From Vagococcus intermedius (lineage in GTDB: Bacteria; Bacillota; Bacilli; Lactobacillales; Vagococcaceae), in assembly GCF_029144185.1 (NCBI RefSeq), contig NZ_CP110233.1, positions 1-42,431 on the forward strand: DNA of 42,431 nucleotides, in the 5' to 3' direction. Below the pieces are notes generated by a model that was given only the letters and a program-made list of their open reading frames with translations, was not told where the DNA came from and did not search any database. Position numbers and translations under genes: made by a program. Shown here piece by piece: positions 1-7,101 of this stretch (positions within the stretch are counted from its first letter, which is position 1; each line of letters starts with the position of its first letter).

Positions 1-478
1 CCTCAAATGCTAAATCGTATTTATCTGGTATATGACCAGCATAAGAAATGATTTCTTTATGTTGAGGATCTAAATCAACAATGCCTGTACCTGCGGATAA
101 TTTTGATTGTAAATAAACGTCACGGTAGGTTCTTAAATCAATGACATTATTATTTTGTTCTTCAAGCTTAGATTCTGCATATTGGTACACGTCTTTTTGA
201 TTGGTCTCATTTAGTTGATTATAAACACTTAAAATATTACTCTTTATTTCTTTAACATCTTTGTAAGTTGTATCTATATCGCTCTTGTTAACACCAAAAA
301 CTTCTGATATACGTTGAATTACACCATGAGAAGGTTTAGATCTAAGGTTCATGTAGTCACTCATTGTCGATGGAGAGATATTTACTTTAGATGCTAAGTC
401 TTTTTGACTCATTTTATTTTGTTTTAAGTACTTTTTTATATTATCAGCAATTATTTTATTTTGAGTTTTTGACTCCAT
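1..478 (-). CDS. CI/LexA-type prophage repressor, N-terminal part (continues at the other window end)
   Basis: Master repressor of lysogeny. It starts at ATG 478 after an AAAGGA ribosome-binding site. Residues 10-65 are an XRE helix-turn-helix (MSQKDLASKVNISPSTMSDY). Residues 128-130 (SAG) match the Ala-Gly self-cleavage site of S24/LexA-like repressors. The frame is still open at base 1 with 159 complete codons and one spare base. Joining base 1 to base 42431 restores the frame and adds V-S-G-D-S-M, so the whole protein has 235 residues with catalytic Ser164 and Lys200. The family is inactivated by RecA-stimulated autocleavage during the SOS response. It is transcribed away from the cro-like gene from its own promoter (513-541). 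The split is an artefact of linearising a circle. Confidence 0.95.
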   Translation of the reverse strand, partial: MESKTQNKIIADNIKKYLKQNKMSQKDLASKVNISPSTMSDYMNLRSKPSHGVIQRISEVFGVNKSDIDTTYKDVKEIKSNILSVYNQLNETNQKDVYQYAESKLEEQNNNVIDLRTYRDVYLQSKLSAGTGIVDLDPQHKEIISYAGHIPDKYDLAFE

Positions 479-512
479 GTTAGTTTTTTCCTTTCATCTA
501 ATGATATAGCAA

Positions 513-541
513 ATTATACTTCGGAAAATACGAAAAGTCAA
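513..541 (-). promoter_or_regulatory. Promoter of the repressor gene (PRM-like)
   Basis: Read on the minus strand there is a -35 TTGACT (536-541) and a perfect -10 TATAAT (513-518) with a 17-nt spacer, 35 nt upstream of the repressor ATG. An AATACG half-site (527-532) lies in the spacer, so the repressor or Cro could control this promoter. Confidence 0.85.
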
Positions 542-546
542 ATTTT

Positions 547-565
547 AATACGAAAAAAACGTAAA
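547..565. promoter_or_regulatory. Repressor/Cro operator, intergenic copy 1
   Basis: AATACG, seven A residues, then CGTAAA: a near-palindrome of the same 6-7-6 architecture as the copy at 598-616. It lies between the divergent -35 elements. Confidence 0.75.
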
Positions 566-592
566 AACAATCAAGAGAAACGAATTTTAATG

Positions 593-621
593 TTGACAAT
601 ACGAAAAAAACGTATTAACAT
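593..621 (+). promoter_or_regulatory. Early lytic promoter (PR-like)
   Basis: A -35 TTGACA (593-598) and a -10 TAACAT (616-621) have a 17-nt spacer, and the spacer is almost entirely occupied by operator copy 2. Bound repressor would cover the core promoter. Transcription would start about 628 and run into the cro-like gene. Confidence 0.8.
598..616. promoter_or_regulatory. Repressor/Cro operator, copy 2 inside the lytic promoter
   Basis: A perfect AATACG-A7-CGTATT palindrome fills the space between the -35 and -10 boxes of the early promoter. This is the position expected of a repressing operator. Confidence 0.8.
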
Positions 622-655
622 AAAGGCAAGCTATTGTTGAGAAAGAGGTGATGAA

Positions 656-913
656 ATGCGAACATTAAGGGATTTAAGACAAGGTTTAAATTTAACACAG
701 AAAGAACTCGCTGATTTTTTTGAAGTTTCAGATAGAACTATTTATCAAATGGAAAAAGATTCGTCAAATATTAAAGATTCACTGTTAAAGAGATATATGA
801 TGGCCTTTAATATTAGTTATGATAATATTTTTTTGGGATCAGAATACGAAATTTTCGTATTCGAGAAACGTAGGAGACAGAATTTTGAAAAACGAATAAA
901 ACAGAAGGCTTAA
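656..913 (+). CDS. Cro-like XRE transcriptional regulator
   Basis: Small 85-residue DNA-binding protein, first gene of the rightward early operon and divergent from the repressor. Residues 3-60 form an XRE helix-turn-helix (LNLTQKELADFFEVSDRTIY is the core). A basic tail (KRRRQNFEKRIKQKA) ends the protein. It starts at ATG 656 after AGAAAGAGGTGATGAA. By position it is the Cro counterpart, competing for the AATACG-N7-CGTATT operators to favour lytic growth. One such operator lies inside its own coding sequence (842-862), so the operon may also be regulated by a downstream roadblock or loop. The role is inferred from position and fold. Confidence 0.85.
   Translation: MRTLRDLRQGLNLTQKELADFFEVSDRTIYQMEKDSSNIKDSLLKRYMMAFNISYDNIFLGSEYEIFVFEKRRRQNFEKRIKQKA
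842..862. promoter_or_regulatory. Intragenic operator inside the cro-like gene
   Basis: A perfect inverted repeat, GAATACGAAA-T-TTTCGTATTC, contains the same AATACG-N7-CGTATT core seen at 547 and 598. It is 227 bp downstream of the promoter copy, a distance compatible with DNA looping. Confidence 0.7.
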
Positions 914-942
914 AAAAATAGATAGAAAAGGAGAAATGACGA

Positions 943-1638
943 ATGGAGTTAGTTGAATTTAGAAACGGAGAAACAGTAACGAGCAGTTTAACAGTTGCTG
1001 AGGTTTTTGAGAAACAACATAAGCATGTTTTAGAAGCTATTAAAGAATTAGAGGGGATGGTCGAAAATTCGGCAGACCTATTTACAGACGATTTTTATGA
1101 ACACCCTCAAAATAAACAATCATATAGACAAGTGATTATGAATGAAAAAGGCTGGACGTTATTGGTTATGGGATTCACAGGAAAGAAATCTCTGCAATTT
1201 AAATTAAAATATATTGAGGAATTTTCTCGGATGAAAAATCATATCAAACAGCAAACAAGATTACCTCAAACACCGATGGAAACATTAAAACTTATGTTCC
1301 AAGTACAAGAGGAAACTGCTGATAAATTAGAGAATGTTGAGAAAGAGGTAATGAATTTAAAAGAAAATGTTGTTTTATCTGCAGGAGATTATAGCTATAT
1401 AGCGAGAAGAATTAATCAGAGAGTAAGTGAAGTAGCAAGAGGTTTTAAAGGTATCACACAAAAGCAACGTGGAGAATTATACAAAGACATAAATAGTGGT
1501 GTCAAAAAGATTGCAGGAGTTGGATCAAGAACTCAACTTAGGGAAAGACACTATGACTTAGTTGTTGAATTTATTTCTGACTGGGAACCATCAACAGCTA
1601 CTAAAACAATAGTTAGACAAATGTCTTTAGAGATTTAA
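943..1638 (+). CDS. Rha-family phage antirepressor with ORF6C domain
   Basis: A 231-residue two-domain phage regulator. The N-terminal 110 residues match the Rha family (TVAEVFEKQHKHVLEAIKEL, then VIMNEKGWTLLVMGFTGKKS). The C-terminal 100 residues match ORF6C (YIARRINQRVSEVARGF to IVRQM), with a coiled linker at about 115-145. Such proteins act as antirepressors or modulators of the lysis-lysogeny switch in Lactobacillales phages. It starts at ATG 943 after AAAGGAGAAATGACGA and follows the cro-like gene by 29 nt, so it is probably co-transcribed from the lytic promoter. The family call is strong; the exact target is not visible. Confidence 0.88.
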   Translation: MELVEFRNGETVTSSLTVAEVFEKQHKHVLEAIKELEGMVENSADLFTDDFYEHPQNKQSYRQVIMNEKGWTLLVMGFTGKKSLQFKLKYIEEFSRMKNHIKQQTRLPQTPMETLKLMFQVQEETADKLENVEKEVMNLKENVVLSAGDYSYIARRINQRVSEVARGFKGITQKQRGELYKDINSGVKKIAGVGSRTQLRERHYDLVVEFISDWEPSTATKTIVRQMSLEI

Positions 1639-1659
1639 TAAAATTAAGGAGGATAAATA

Positions 1660-2067
1660 ATGATTACAAAACCACATTATTCGGAAAAATTCAAAGATGA
1701 GATAAGGAGTTTGTTTGTTATTAAAAGATTAACCTACAAAGAAATTTCTGAAGAATTAGGATGTAGCATATCAACAGTACAAAGAACCATAACAGATAAA
1801 ATATCTGTTGCATGTAAAAAGAAGAAACCAGTTAATTATTCGTTAGGTGAAGTAGAGTCGATATATTCTGATAATGAGTGGTTAGTTATTGAAGGTTTGA
1901 AATGCCAGGTGATTAGGAAGCACAAAAATACAGTTACTGTCCGGTATGGTGATAAAACAGGTGTTTATTCCTTGAAAGAAAATAAGCTAGTTAGTGGTTT
2001 GATCGCCCCTACCGATAATGTTATGAGGCGTAAACGTTTATATAGCAGTACGTTTTACAAAAATTGA
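1660..2067 (+). CDS. Small helix-turn-helix protein of the early operon
   Basis: A 135-residue protein with a resolvase- or sigma-like helix-turn-helix at residues 8-45 (LTYKEISEELGCSISTVQRT). A basic linker and a beta-rich C-terminal part follow (VEGLKC-like, RKHKNTVTVRYGDKTGVYSL). It starts at ATG 1660 after AAGGAGGATAA, 21 nt after the antirepressor. It probably regulates early genes or helps replication. I do not recognise a named family beyond the HTH. Confidence 0.75.
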   Translation: MITKPHYSEKFKDEIRSLFVIKRLTYKEISEELGCSISTVQRTITDKISVACKKKKPVNYSLGEVESIYSDNEWLVIEGLKCQVIRKHKNTVTVRYGDKTGVYSLKENKLVSGLIAPTDNVMRRKRLYSSTFYKN

Positions 2068-2087
2068 ATGAAGAGGGTGTTAACTTT

Positions 2088-2180
2088 TTGACTGAACTGG
2101 AACATTTAGAATTGGCTGATCAGATGGCAAAAGAATGGTATGAAGTCAATGAAATTGAAAGGAGCGGCGAGAGTGTTTAG
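2088..2180 (+). CDS. Very small acidic early protein (30 aa)
   Basis: A 30-residue ORF starting TTG 2088 after AGAGGG and ending TAG 2178-2180. It reads MTELEHLELADQMAKEWYEV, then NEIERSGESV. Its 3' end overlaps the GTG start of the membrane protein at 2173, with a GGAGCGGCGAGA ribosome-binding site inside it, which suggests translational coupling. The function is unknown. It could be only a leader ORF, but the sequence is protein-like. Confidence 0.5.
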   Translation: MTELEHLELADQMAKEWYEVNEIERSGESV

Positions 2181-2388
2181 ACAACGAAGATTGTTAGCGT
2201 ATTTAATATTAATTTTAGTAGGGATGATTGCAGGTAAATTAATTCCAACAGGATCAATAGTTATTATCTCAATTTTATTGGCAATGTCACTTGGTGGAGC
2301 TTTGGAATATCGGTACCAAAATTTGAAATACGAAAAAATAACCCGTTATGAAGATAACGAGGTAAATTTGGAAAAGATTATTGAGTAA
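2173..2388 (+). CDS. Small two-helix membrane protein
   Basis: The GTG start at 2173 (RBS AAAGGAGCGGCGAGA) gives 71 residues: basic start MFRQRR, a hydrophobic helix (LLAYLILILVGMIAGKLI), a short turn (PTGS), a second hydrophobic helix (IVIISILLAMSLGGAL) and a charged cytoplasmic tail. A longer start at ATG 2140 is in frame but lacks a good ribosome-binding site. The function is unknown. Small membrane proteins in the early operon of temperate phages are sometimes exclusion factors. Confidence 0.65.
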   Translation: MFRQRRLLAYLILILVGMIAGKLIPTGSIVIISILLAMSLGGALEYRYQNLKYEKITRYEDNEVNLEKIIE

Positions 2389-2393
2389 AAAAA

Positions 2394-2417
2394 GACTAGC
2401 GATTACAGTCGCTAGTC
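2394..2417. terminator. Strong hairpin after the first early gene block
   Basis: GACTAGCGA-TTACAG-TCGCTAGTC is a perfect 9-bp stem. It is preceded by a run of seven A, so the U-run needed for termination exists on the minus strand and not on the plus strand. On the plus strand it may instead protect or attenuate the early mRNA. Confidence 0.5.
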
Positions 2418-2473
2418 AGTAACTTAATAAAAATCAACAATCAAATAATAACATATTTTTAGGAGGAAATAAA

Positions 2474-2731
2474 ATGAGAATTTTTGATAGTTTAGGTGCA
2501 CAACAAGATCTTATTGATGACAGAAAGGTAGTGGGAGAGGATTACGAAGGAGATCCAATACTTTCTGGTGAGAAAGTATATAAAGATCCTTGGGGTAAAT
2601 TGATACAAACAGACGATTTAGGGGGATATATTAGATCTATTCCTCATGAAGAATTATCAAGTCTATTTCATGAGCATCATGAAGTAGAGGAGTTAGAAGA
2701 AATTTTAGAGCTAGAAAGGGTGTGGGTTTAA
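2474..2731 (+). CDS. Acidic phage protein of unknown function (85 aa)
   Basis: Starts at ATG 2474 after AGGAGGAAATAAA, 85 residues, strongly acidic with a Glu/His-rich C-terminal third (HEEL, HEHHEVEELEEILEL). Its stop TAA shares one base with the ERF start at 2731, so the two are probably coupled. I do not recognise the family. Position before a recombinase gene suggests an accessory to recombination or replication. Confidence 0.7.
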   Translation: MRIFDSLGAQQDLIDDRKVVGEDYEGDPILSGEKVYKDPWGKLIQTDDLGGYIRSIPHEELSSLFHEHHEVEELEEILELERVWV

Positions 2732-3438
2732 TGGCTAACAATACTGTTATAAAAAAGATTGGTGAGCTGAAAAAATCAGTTCCTTATATTCAAAAACAAC
2801 AAAAAGATTACATTAAATTTGCTGTCGTACAATCTTCCGATGTTTTAACTGCTATCAGACCTAAGATGGATGAGCTAGGTTTAATATTAGAAACACATGT
2901 TATTGATTTTGAAGTTGAAAAAACAGAAATTGGGACTAATAAAAAAAATGGAAAATTAATTTTTTCTTACTTAATTAAATTAAAAGTTAAATATGTTTGG
3001 ATTAACGAAGAAAACCCATTAGATAGAGAAGCGATAGAGTTTGTTGCTATCGCTGATGATGAAAATTCATCGTACGCATATGGTCAAGCATTAACGTATG
3101 CTGAAAAAACATTTATTCTCAAACAATTCAATATACCAACTGATGATGTTGATCCAGATATCTTTCAGAAAGAGGTATTAAAGCGTGTTCCTGCTAGTGA
3201 AGAGCAAATAGCGGCTTTGCATATTTTAGTAAATGAATTGAAACCATTAACTGGACAGACCAAAAAAGTGATTATGGAACAAGCAAAAGCTACTGCTGGT
3301 TTAAATATGGATAAGAATTTTGAAGAATATACTGCTCATGATTTTGGTTTGGTTTCAAACATAATGAATGGATGGGTTAATGCTTACAAAAAGAAAGCTA
3401 AGAAAGCGGAAAAGGAAAAAAGGAAAGAACAACATTAG
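2731..3438 (+). CDS. erf: ERF-family single-strand annealing recombinase
   Basis: A 235-residue protein matching the ERF family of phage single-strand annealing proteins. The N-terminal 140 residues hold the core (KQQKDYIKFAVVQSSDVL, YAYGQALTYAEKTFILKQFN, IPTDDVDPD). The C-terminal tail is basic and probably helical (KKKAKKAEKEKRKEQH). The chosen start, ATG 2731, overlaps the upstream stop. ERF proteins anneal complementary single strands during recombination and genome circularisation. The following HNH nuclease and replisome organiser complete a typical phage replication module. Confidence 0.88.
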   Translation: MANNTVIKKIGELKKSVPYIQKQQKDYIKFAVVQSSDVLTAIRPKMDELGLILETHVIDFEVEKTEIGTNKKNGKLIFSYLIKLKVKYVWINEENPLDREAIEFVAIADDENSSYAYGQALTYAEKTFILKQFNIPTDDVDPDIFQKEVLKRVPASEEQIAALHILVNELKPLTGQTKKVIMEQAKATAGLNMDKNFEEYTAHDFGLVSNIMNGWVNAYKKKAKKAEKEKRKEQH

Positions 3439-3448
3439 GAGTGGTCCT

Positions 3449-4180
3449 GTGCAGGAGGTAAGATTGATAGGTCGTGATTCTAATGGAAATTATGTTTTAC
3501 GACCATCTACAGTTGGTGACAATAAAGCTATGGAATTAGCTATCAGAAAAGGACACAAATATTTCAAGTTGGAAACAATTGATCCAGAAAGTATTACAGC
3601 ACTCCAAAGACGAAAGATTTATGCCATGTTTAAAGATATAAATGAATATTGGTGTGACCCACTAGAGCTAGTTAAGGAATATTTAAAAACTCACTTTTGT
3701 TTTGAAACAGGTAGACAAACATTTTCATTAAGTAGTTGTAGCCAAGAAACAGCCATGTTTTTTATTGATTGGCTGGTGTCGTACTGTTTTAAACACGGTT
3801 TAGACTTTGATATGAAAGATATTCATTTAACTATGGATGTCAATAAAGTAATGTTTTTATGTGCTGCTGAAAGACGCTGTTTTGTGTCTGCAAGACAGAG
3901 AACAGTTGCAGCCTTGGAAATTCATCATGTTAATGCTATCGGTAAAGAGAAGAGAAGTAAAGCTGACCATAGAGGTCGTTATTATATGATTTTAGAAAAG
4001 AAATATCATGACGAGCTTCACTTTATAGGTTATACGAAGTTTATTGCTAAGTATCATTGTGGACCGATTAAATTAACTGATGATCAAATAATTAAATATG
4101 GATTAATGAGCAGAAAACAAATGGATGAACGTGATAGTAATCCACACTATGAAATGAAAAGTTGGCAGTTACCAGAATAG
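3449..4180 (+). CDS. Putative HNHc nuclease (HNHc_6 type)
   Basis: A 243-residue protein of the putative phage HNHc nuclease family. The GTG start at 3449 follows TAGGAGTGGTCCT and lies 10 nt after the ERF gene; a longer frame from 3368 would overlap it without a ribosome-binding site. Nuclease features in the C-terminal half are Cys/Arg-rich AAERRCFVSARQR, LEIHHVNAIG (His-His of the HNH core), SKADHRGRYYMILEKKYHDE and LHFIGYTKFIAKYHCGPI. In this family the protein sits beside annealing proteins and replication organisers, and it probably processes recombination or replication intermediates. Confidence 0.82.
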   Translation: MQEVRLIGRDSNGNYVLRPSTVGDNKAMELAIRKGHKYFKLETIDPESITALQRRKIYAMFKDINEYWCDPLELVKEYLKTHFCFETGRQTFSLSSCSQETAMFFIDWLVSYCFKHGLDFDMKDIHLTMDVNKVMFLCAAERRCFVSARQRTVAALEIHHVNAIGKEKRSKADHRGRYYMILEKKYHDELHFIGYTKFIAKYHCGPIKLTDDQIIKYGLMSRKQMDERDSNPHYEMKSWQLPE

Positions 4181-4198
4181 AAGGTAAGGAGAAAATTA

Positions 4199-5107
4199 AT
4201 GTCAGATAAAAGGAAAAAAAGATATTACTGGCTAAAACTTAAAGAAGATTTTTTTGAGGAAGACACTATCCAGTGGTTGGAAGAGCAGGAAAATGGAAAA
4301 GAATATAGTTTGATTTACTTAAAACTATGTTTGAAATCACTTAAAACAGATGGTTTTCTTGCTAGGCATGTGGGAGAAATGTTGATACCTTATGATGAAA
4401 AAGCGATAGCTAAAATGACAAACAGTCGAATAGATACAGTTTTAATTGCTATGAACGTTTTTAAAGAAATTGGCTTAATCGATGTTCTAGAAAATGGAGA
4501 ATTATATATGACCCAATTGAGTGAAATGGTTGGATCTGAAACAGAATCTGCTGTTCAGAAAAGACTTGAAAGGAGTAAGAAAAAACAAGTTGCGACATTG
4601 TCGCATGATTGTCGTGAAAATGTCGCACAGAGTAAGAGAAAGAGTTTAGAGAAAGAATTAGATATAGAGTTAGAAGAAGAACAGAAAAATACTTCTTCAG
4701 TTTCTTTAGAACAATTTAATTTACATAAAATCATTCAAAAAGAATTCAATCGGTCACTATCACCTATTGAGCACCAGACAATTGATTATTGGAGGGACGA
4801 TTATAATCAAGCGTTAATTCTTGAAGCATTAAAAACAGCAGTTCTGAATAATGTATTTAATTTAAGGTATGTGGAAAGCATTTTAATGGACTGGGAACGG
4901 AATAAATTAACGACAATTAAAGCTGTAAAAGAGTACAATGAAAAATTTGAAAAACGAAAATCGAAAGGAACTCATTCTAAACCGATTAAAATTATTGAAA
5001 GTGAACCCGATTGGGTTGGTCAAGATATTGTTGAGACACCCGCGACAGCTGAAGAGCAAGAATTTTTTGCAAAGCAATTGGCTGATTTACGAAATAAGAG
5101 ATTATAG
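4199..5107 (+). CDS. Phage replisome organiser (DnaD-like)
   Basis: A 302-residue replication initiation protein. Residues 1-120 match the phage replisome organiser N-terminal domain (KRYYWLKLKEDFFEEDTIQW, YDEKAIAKMTNSRIDTV). A charged linker follows (about 120-165). Residues 165-235 match the DnaB/DnaD_2 domain (FNRSLSPIEHQTIDYWRDDY, LRYVESILMDWERN). Such proteins bind the phage origin and recruit the host helicase. No helicase loader gene is visible. This lytic replication system is separate from the RepB plasmid origin at 39208-40831, so the element appears to have two replication modes. Confidence 0.88.
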   Translation: MSDKRKKRYYWLKLKEDFFEEDTIQWLEEQENGKEYSLIYLKLCLKSLKTDGFLARHVGEMLIPYDEKAIAKMTNSRIDTVLIAMNVFKEIGLIDVLENGELYMTQLSEMVGSETESAVQKRLERSKKKQVATLSHDCRENVAQSKRKSLEKELDIELEEEQKNTSSVSLEQFNLHKIIQKEFNRSLSPIEHQTIDYWRDDYNQALILEALKTAVLNNVFNLRYVESILMDWERNKLTTIKAVKEYNEKFEKRKSKGTHSKPIKIIESEPDWVGQDIVETPATAEEQEFFAKQLADLRNKRL

Positions 5108-5119
5108 GAGGATAAAATT

Positions 5120-5314
5120 ATGTATGTGGTGGTTGTTTTAGATTGTTTGATTGATATTAAAGGTATGCCGACAAACTCGCTAAAGCGTGCTGCTAAACAT
5201 CCTAGATTCAGTGAAGCTAAGGCTGTGGCCGATGTAGTCGGAGGATCAGTACGGGATATAAAAGAATTTAAAAAATTCCGTGGTACAAAGTATGCAAATA
5301 AAACGAAAATTTAA
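5120..5314 (+). CDS. Small phage protein of unknown function (64 aa)
   Basis: Starts at ATG 5120 after ATAGGAGGATAAAATT, 64 residues, with a hydrophobic N-terminus (MYVVVVLDCLIDIKG) and a basic C-terminal half. The 3' end overlaps the next gene. I do not recognise the family. Confidence 0.65.
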   Translation: MYVVVVLDCLIDIKGMPTNSLKRAAKHPRFSEAKAVADVVGGSVRDIKEFKKFRGTKYANKTKI

Positions 5315-5741
5315 GTACCCTAGTGGCGTTTTACTATCTAGAGGTATAAATACACCAATGTCAGGTGATAGTCATCTGAAACGGAAGAATAAACCTAAAT
5401 TTAGCAATGTTAAAACAGAACATAATGGTTTAAAGTTTGATAGCAAAGCTGAAAGAAAATATTATGAGCTTCATAAGGATGAAAATATGAAGTTTCAAGT
5501 GGAATTTTTACTGCAAGAAAGTTTTCGAGTAGGTAGTAAGACTTATAGGTCTATTAAATATAAAGCAGACTTTGTGTTTTATGATAGCGACGGACAAACA
5601 AACAAGGTAGTCGATGTTAAAGGAGCACGTACGGAAGTATTTAATATTAAGGCTAAAATATTCGTTAAAAAATATGGAATACCTTTGTTTGTTGCTGTTT
5701 TAGACAGCAAAACAGGGATTTTCTTAGAAAAACTAGCATGA
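5292..5741 (+). CDS. DUF1064 protein, PD-(D/E)XK-type nuclease
   Basis: A 149-residue protein of the DUF1064 family from the replication module of Gram-positive phages. Nuclease-like features: HNGLKFDSKAERKYYELHKD near residues 40-60, YKADFVFYDSD near 92-102, and VVDVKGARTEVFNIKAKI near 107-124. The D...D-x-K pattern fits a PD-(D/E)XK active site, related in fold to Holliday-junction resolvases such as RecU. The start is probably ATG 5292, inside the previous gene, implying coupling; the upstream in-frame GTG at 5280 is less likely. A role in resolving recombination intermediates is inferred. Confidence 0.82.
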   Translation: MQIKRKFKYPSGVLLSRGINTPMSGDSHLKRKNKPKFSNVKTEHNGLKFDSKAERKYYELHKDENMKFQVEFLLQESFRVGSKTYRSIKYKADFVFYDSDGQTNKVVDVKGARTEVFNIKAKIFVKKYGIPLFVAVLDSKTGIFLEKLA

Positions 5742-5749
5742 GGTGAAAT

Positions 5750-5935
5750 ATGAAGTTAGAGAATGTAATGAATAGGCTAAATCAAATTGTTTCTAAATAT
5801 GAATTTCCACCAGGTGTTTTGGAGGATGTGAACGAAAGGCTTTATAATTCCTTAGATGTGAATTATCACAAGCAACAAGTTCGTTATTTAGAAAATTTAA
5901 TTAGGGCGGGATTAACTACTGAGAGGGTATTATGA
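5750..5935 (+). CDS. Small phage protein (DUF6877-like, 61 aa)
   Basis: Starts at ATG 5750 after TGAGGTGAAAT. A 61-residue helical protein with the pattern MNRLNQIVSKYEFPPGVLED and NYHKQQVRYLENLI, recurring in late-early regions of Lactobacillales phages. Function unknown. Confidence 0.65.
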   Translation: MKLENVMNRLNQIVSKYEFPPGVLEDVNERLYNSLDVNYHKQQVRYLENLIRAGLTTERVL

Positions 5936-5936
5936 T

Positions 5937-6134
5937 ATGGAAACTTATCAAGGATTTTCTATTGGGGAGTATATCGAGGTATACAAAGATAATCAATCTG
6001 TTTGCGAAGGTGTTTTAGAAGAAATAAACATTGAAAACATTAAGATTAATGGTAGTTACGGAGCTGTTTTGATAATTGATAAAACATCTAAATTAAGACT
6101 TATGTATGTTGGCCACCAACTAGAATTTATTTAG
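5937..6134 (+). CDS. Small beta-rich phage protein (65 aa)
   Basis: Starts at ATG 5937, 2 nt after the previous gene. 65 residues with alternating hydrophobic strands (FSIGEYIEVYKDNQSVCEGV, INGSYGAVLIIDKTSKLRLM) suggesting a small barrel. No family recognised. Confidence 0.6.
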   Translation: METYQGFSIGEYIEVYKDNQSVCEGVLEEINIENIKINGSYGAVLIIDKTSKLRLMYVGHQLEFI

Positions 6135-6149
6135 GAAGAGGGAGTAACT

Positions 6150-6563
6150 TTGAAGAAAAATGATTCTATATTGAATAGTTTAGATAAAAAATTTGCAGGT
6201 CTAAACGATTATAATCGTGAGATTGCTGAAAGAAAAGAAGAATTAAGATTAAGAGAAGAAGACCATAATGTAGGTGGTGGTCGTAGTAATGTAGTAGGAA
6301 ACCCTGTTGAAACGCAAGTGATAAAAGAATTGTCGGATCAATATATTATTAATCGTCAGATTTGGAAAAAGTCGATTATTGAAACGATAGATAATCAGAG
6401 TTCTGAAGTGAGAAGTTTGATTGAAAATAAGTATTTTGGAGAAGATAGTTGGATGGATTGGCGATCATTTGGTAAAAAACATGGATATGCTCATTCATCT
6501 ATTTATAGAATAAGGCAAAAAGTGTTATTGGAGTTTGGTCGTAGAATTGGGGAATTAAAATAA
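6150..6563 (+). CDS. RinA/ArpU-like late transcription activator (DUF722-type)
   Basis: A 137-residue protein resembling late regulators of Gram-positive phages (RinA, ArpU, DUF722). It starts TTG 6150 after AAGAGGGAGTAAC. The N-terminal half is a charged helix with a Gly-rich break (HNVGGGRSNVVGNPVE). The C-terminal half carries a sigma-region-4-like helix-turn-helix (IENKYFGEDSWMDWRSFGKK, HGYAHSSIYRIRQKVL). In related phages this protein switches on packaging and structural genes from a site just downstream. Here it immediately precedes the perfect palindrome at 6565-6592, the tRNA island and terS. Confidence 0.78.
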   Translation: MKKNDSILNSLDKKFAGLNDYNREIAERKEELRLREEDHNVGGGRSNVVGNPVETQVIKELSDQYIINRQIWKKSIIETIDNQSSEVRSLIENKYFGEDSWMDWRSFGKKHGYAHSSIYRIRQKVLLEFGRRIGELK

Positions 6564-6564
6564 C

Positions 6565-6592
6565 TTGGGACAAAAAAGGGTAGTTGTCCCAA
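6565..6592. promoter_or_regulatory. Palindrome after the late activator gene
   Basis: TTGGGACA, 12 nt, TGTCCCAA: perfect 8-bp arms directly after the activator stop codon. It may be the activator's binding site or a hairpin in its 3' untranslated region. There is no T-run, so it is a poor terminator. Confidence 0.5.
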
Positions 6593-6684
6593 AATAAAGG
6601 GATTATTATGATATTGTAAGGTATTTAGCTGTTAGGTATCTTACTTTATCTTTTCTGAGACATTCAGACTCTCTTAATTCAGGT

Positions 6685-6757
6685 AACGTGATAGCTCAGC
6701 TGGTAGAGCGTGTGATTTTTAATCATAAAGAGGCTGGTTCGAACCCAGTTCACGTTA
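6685..6757 (+). tRNA. tRNA-Lys (anticodon TTT)
   Basis: A full cloverleaf. Acceptor AACGTGA pairs with TCACGTT (7/7). D arm GCTC/GAGC. Anticodon stem TGTGA/TCATA with one G-U and loop TTTTTAA, so the anticodon is TTT. T arm GCTGG/CCAGT around TTCGAAC. The discriminator is A and CCA is not encoded. It reads AAA, a very frequent codon in this AT-rich element. Confidence 0.92.
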
Positions 6758-6853
6758 TTTCAAACGGAGTAGACGCTACGGAAACAGTAGTTGAAAAGGC
6801 GACTTACTATCGTTTACATACTAAATGTGTAGAGTAAGCTATCACATTTAATC

Positions 6854-6927
6854 GGACCTTTAGCTCAGTTGGTTAGAGCAAATGGCTCATAACCGTTCGG
6901 TCGTAGGTTCGAGTCCTACAAGGTCCA
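6854..6927 (+). tRNA. tRNA with CAT anticodon (probably tRNA-Ile2, else tRNA-Met)
   Basis: A full cloverleaf. GGACCTT pairs with AAGGTCC (7/7). D arm GCTC/GAGC. Anticodon stem AATGG/CCGTT with loop CTCATAA. T arm GTAGG/CCTAC. The acceptor and arms resemble Bacillus-type tRNA-Ile2, whose C34 becomes lysidine so that it reads AUA. A Met identity cannot be excluded by eye. AUA is common in the coding sequences here. Confidence 0.88.
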
Positions 6928-7008
6928 TAGTGTTGTAGGTCATCACTTAAAACCTAACAAGCTATCACTTTTTGTGGTGAGAAATGGTAGTGATTGGTTA
7001 AACGCTAA

Positions 7009-7036
7009 GCGCATAGTTAAAACTATGTGCTTTTTT
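7009..7036 (+). terminator. Rho-independent terminator after the tRNA pair
   Basis: GCGCATAGT-TAAA-ACTATGTGC with one G-U pair, followed by six T. It separates the tRNA transcript from hicA. Confidence 0.8.
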
Positions 7037-7101
7037 ATTAGTATGATAGACAATACGTGTAGCACGTGTTACCATTGTTTATGTCAGGAGGTATATGCGC
7101 A

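Noticed and set aside
6758-6853. Possible third tRNA between the two tRNAs
   Set aside because: No acceptor, D or T arm can be paired convincingly in this spacer.
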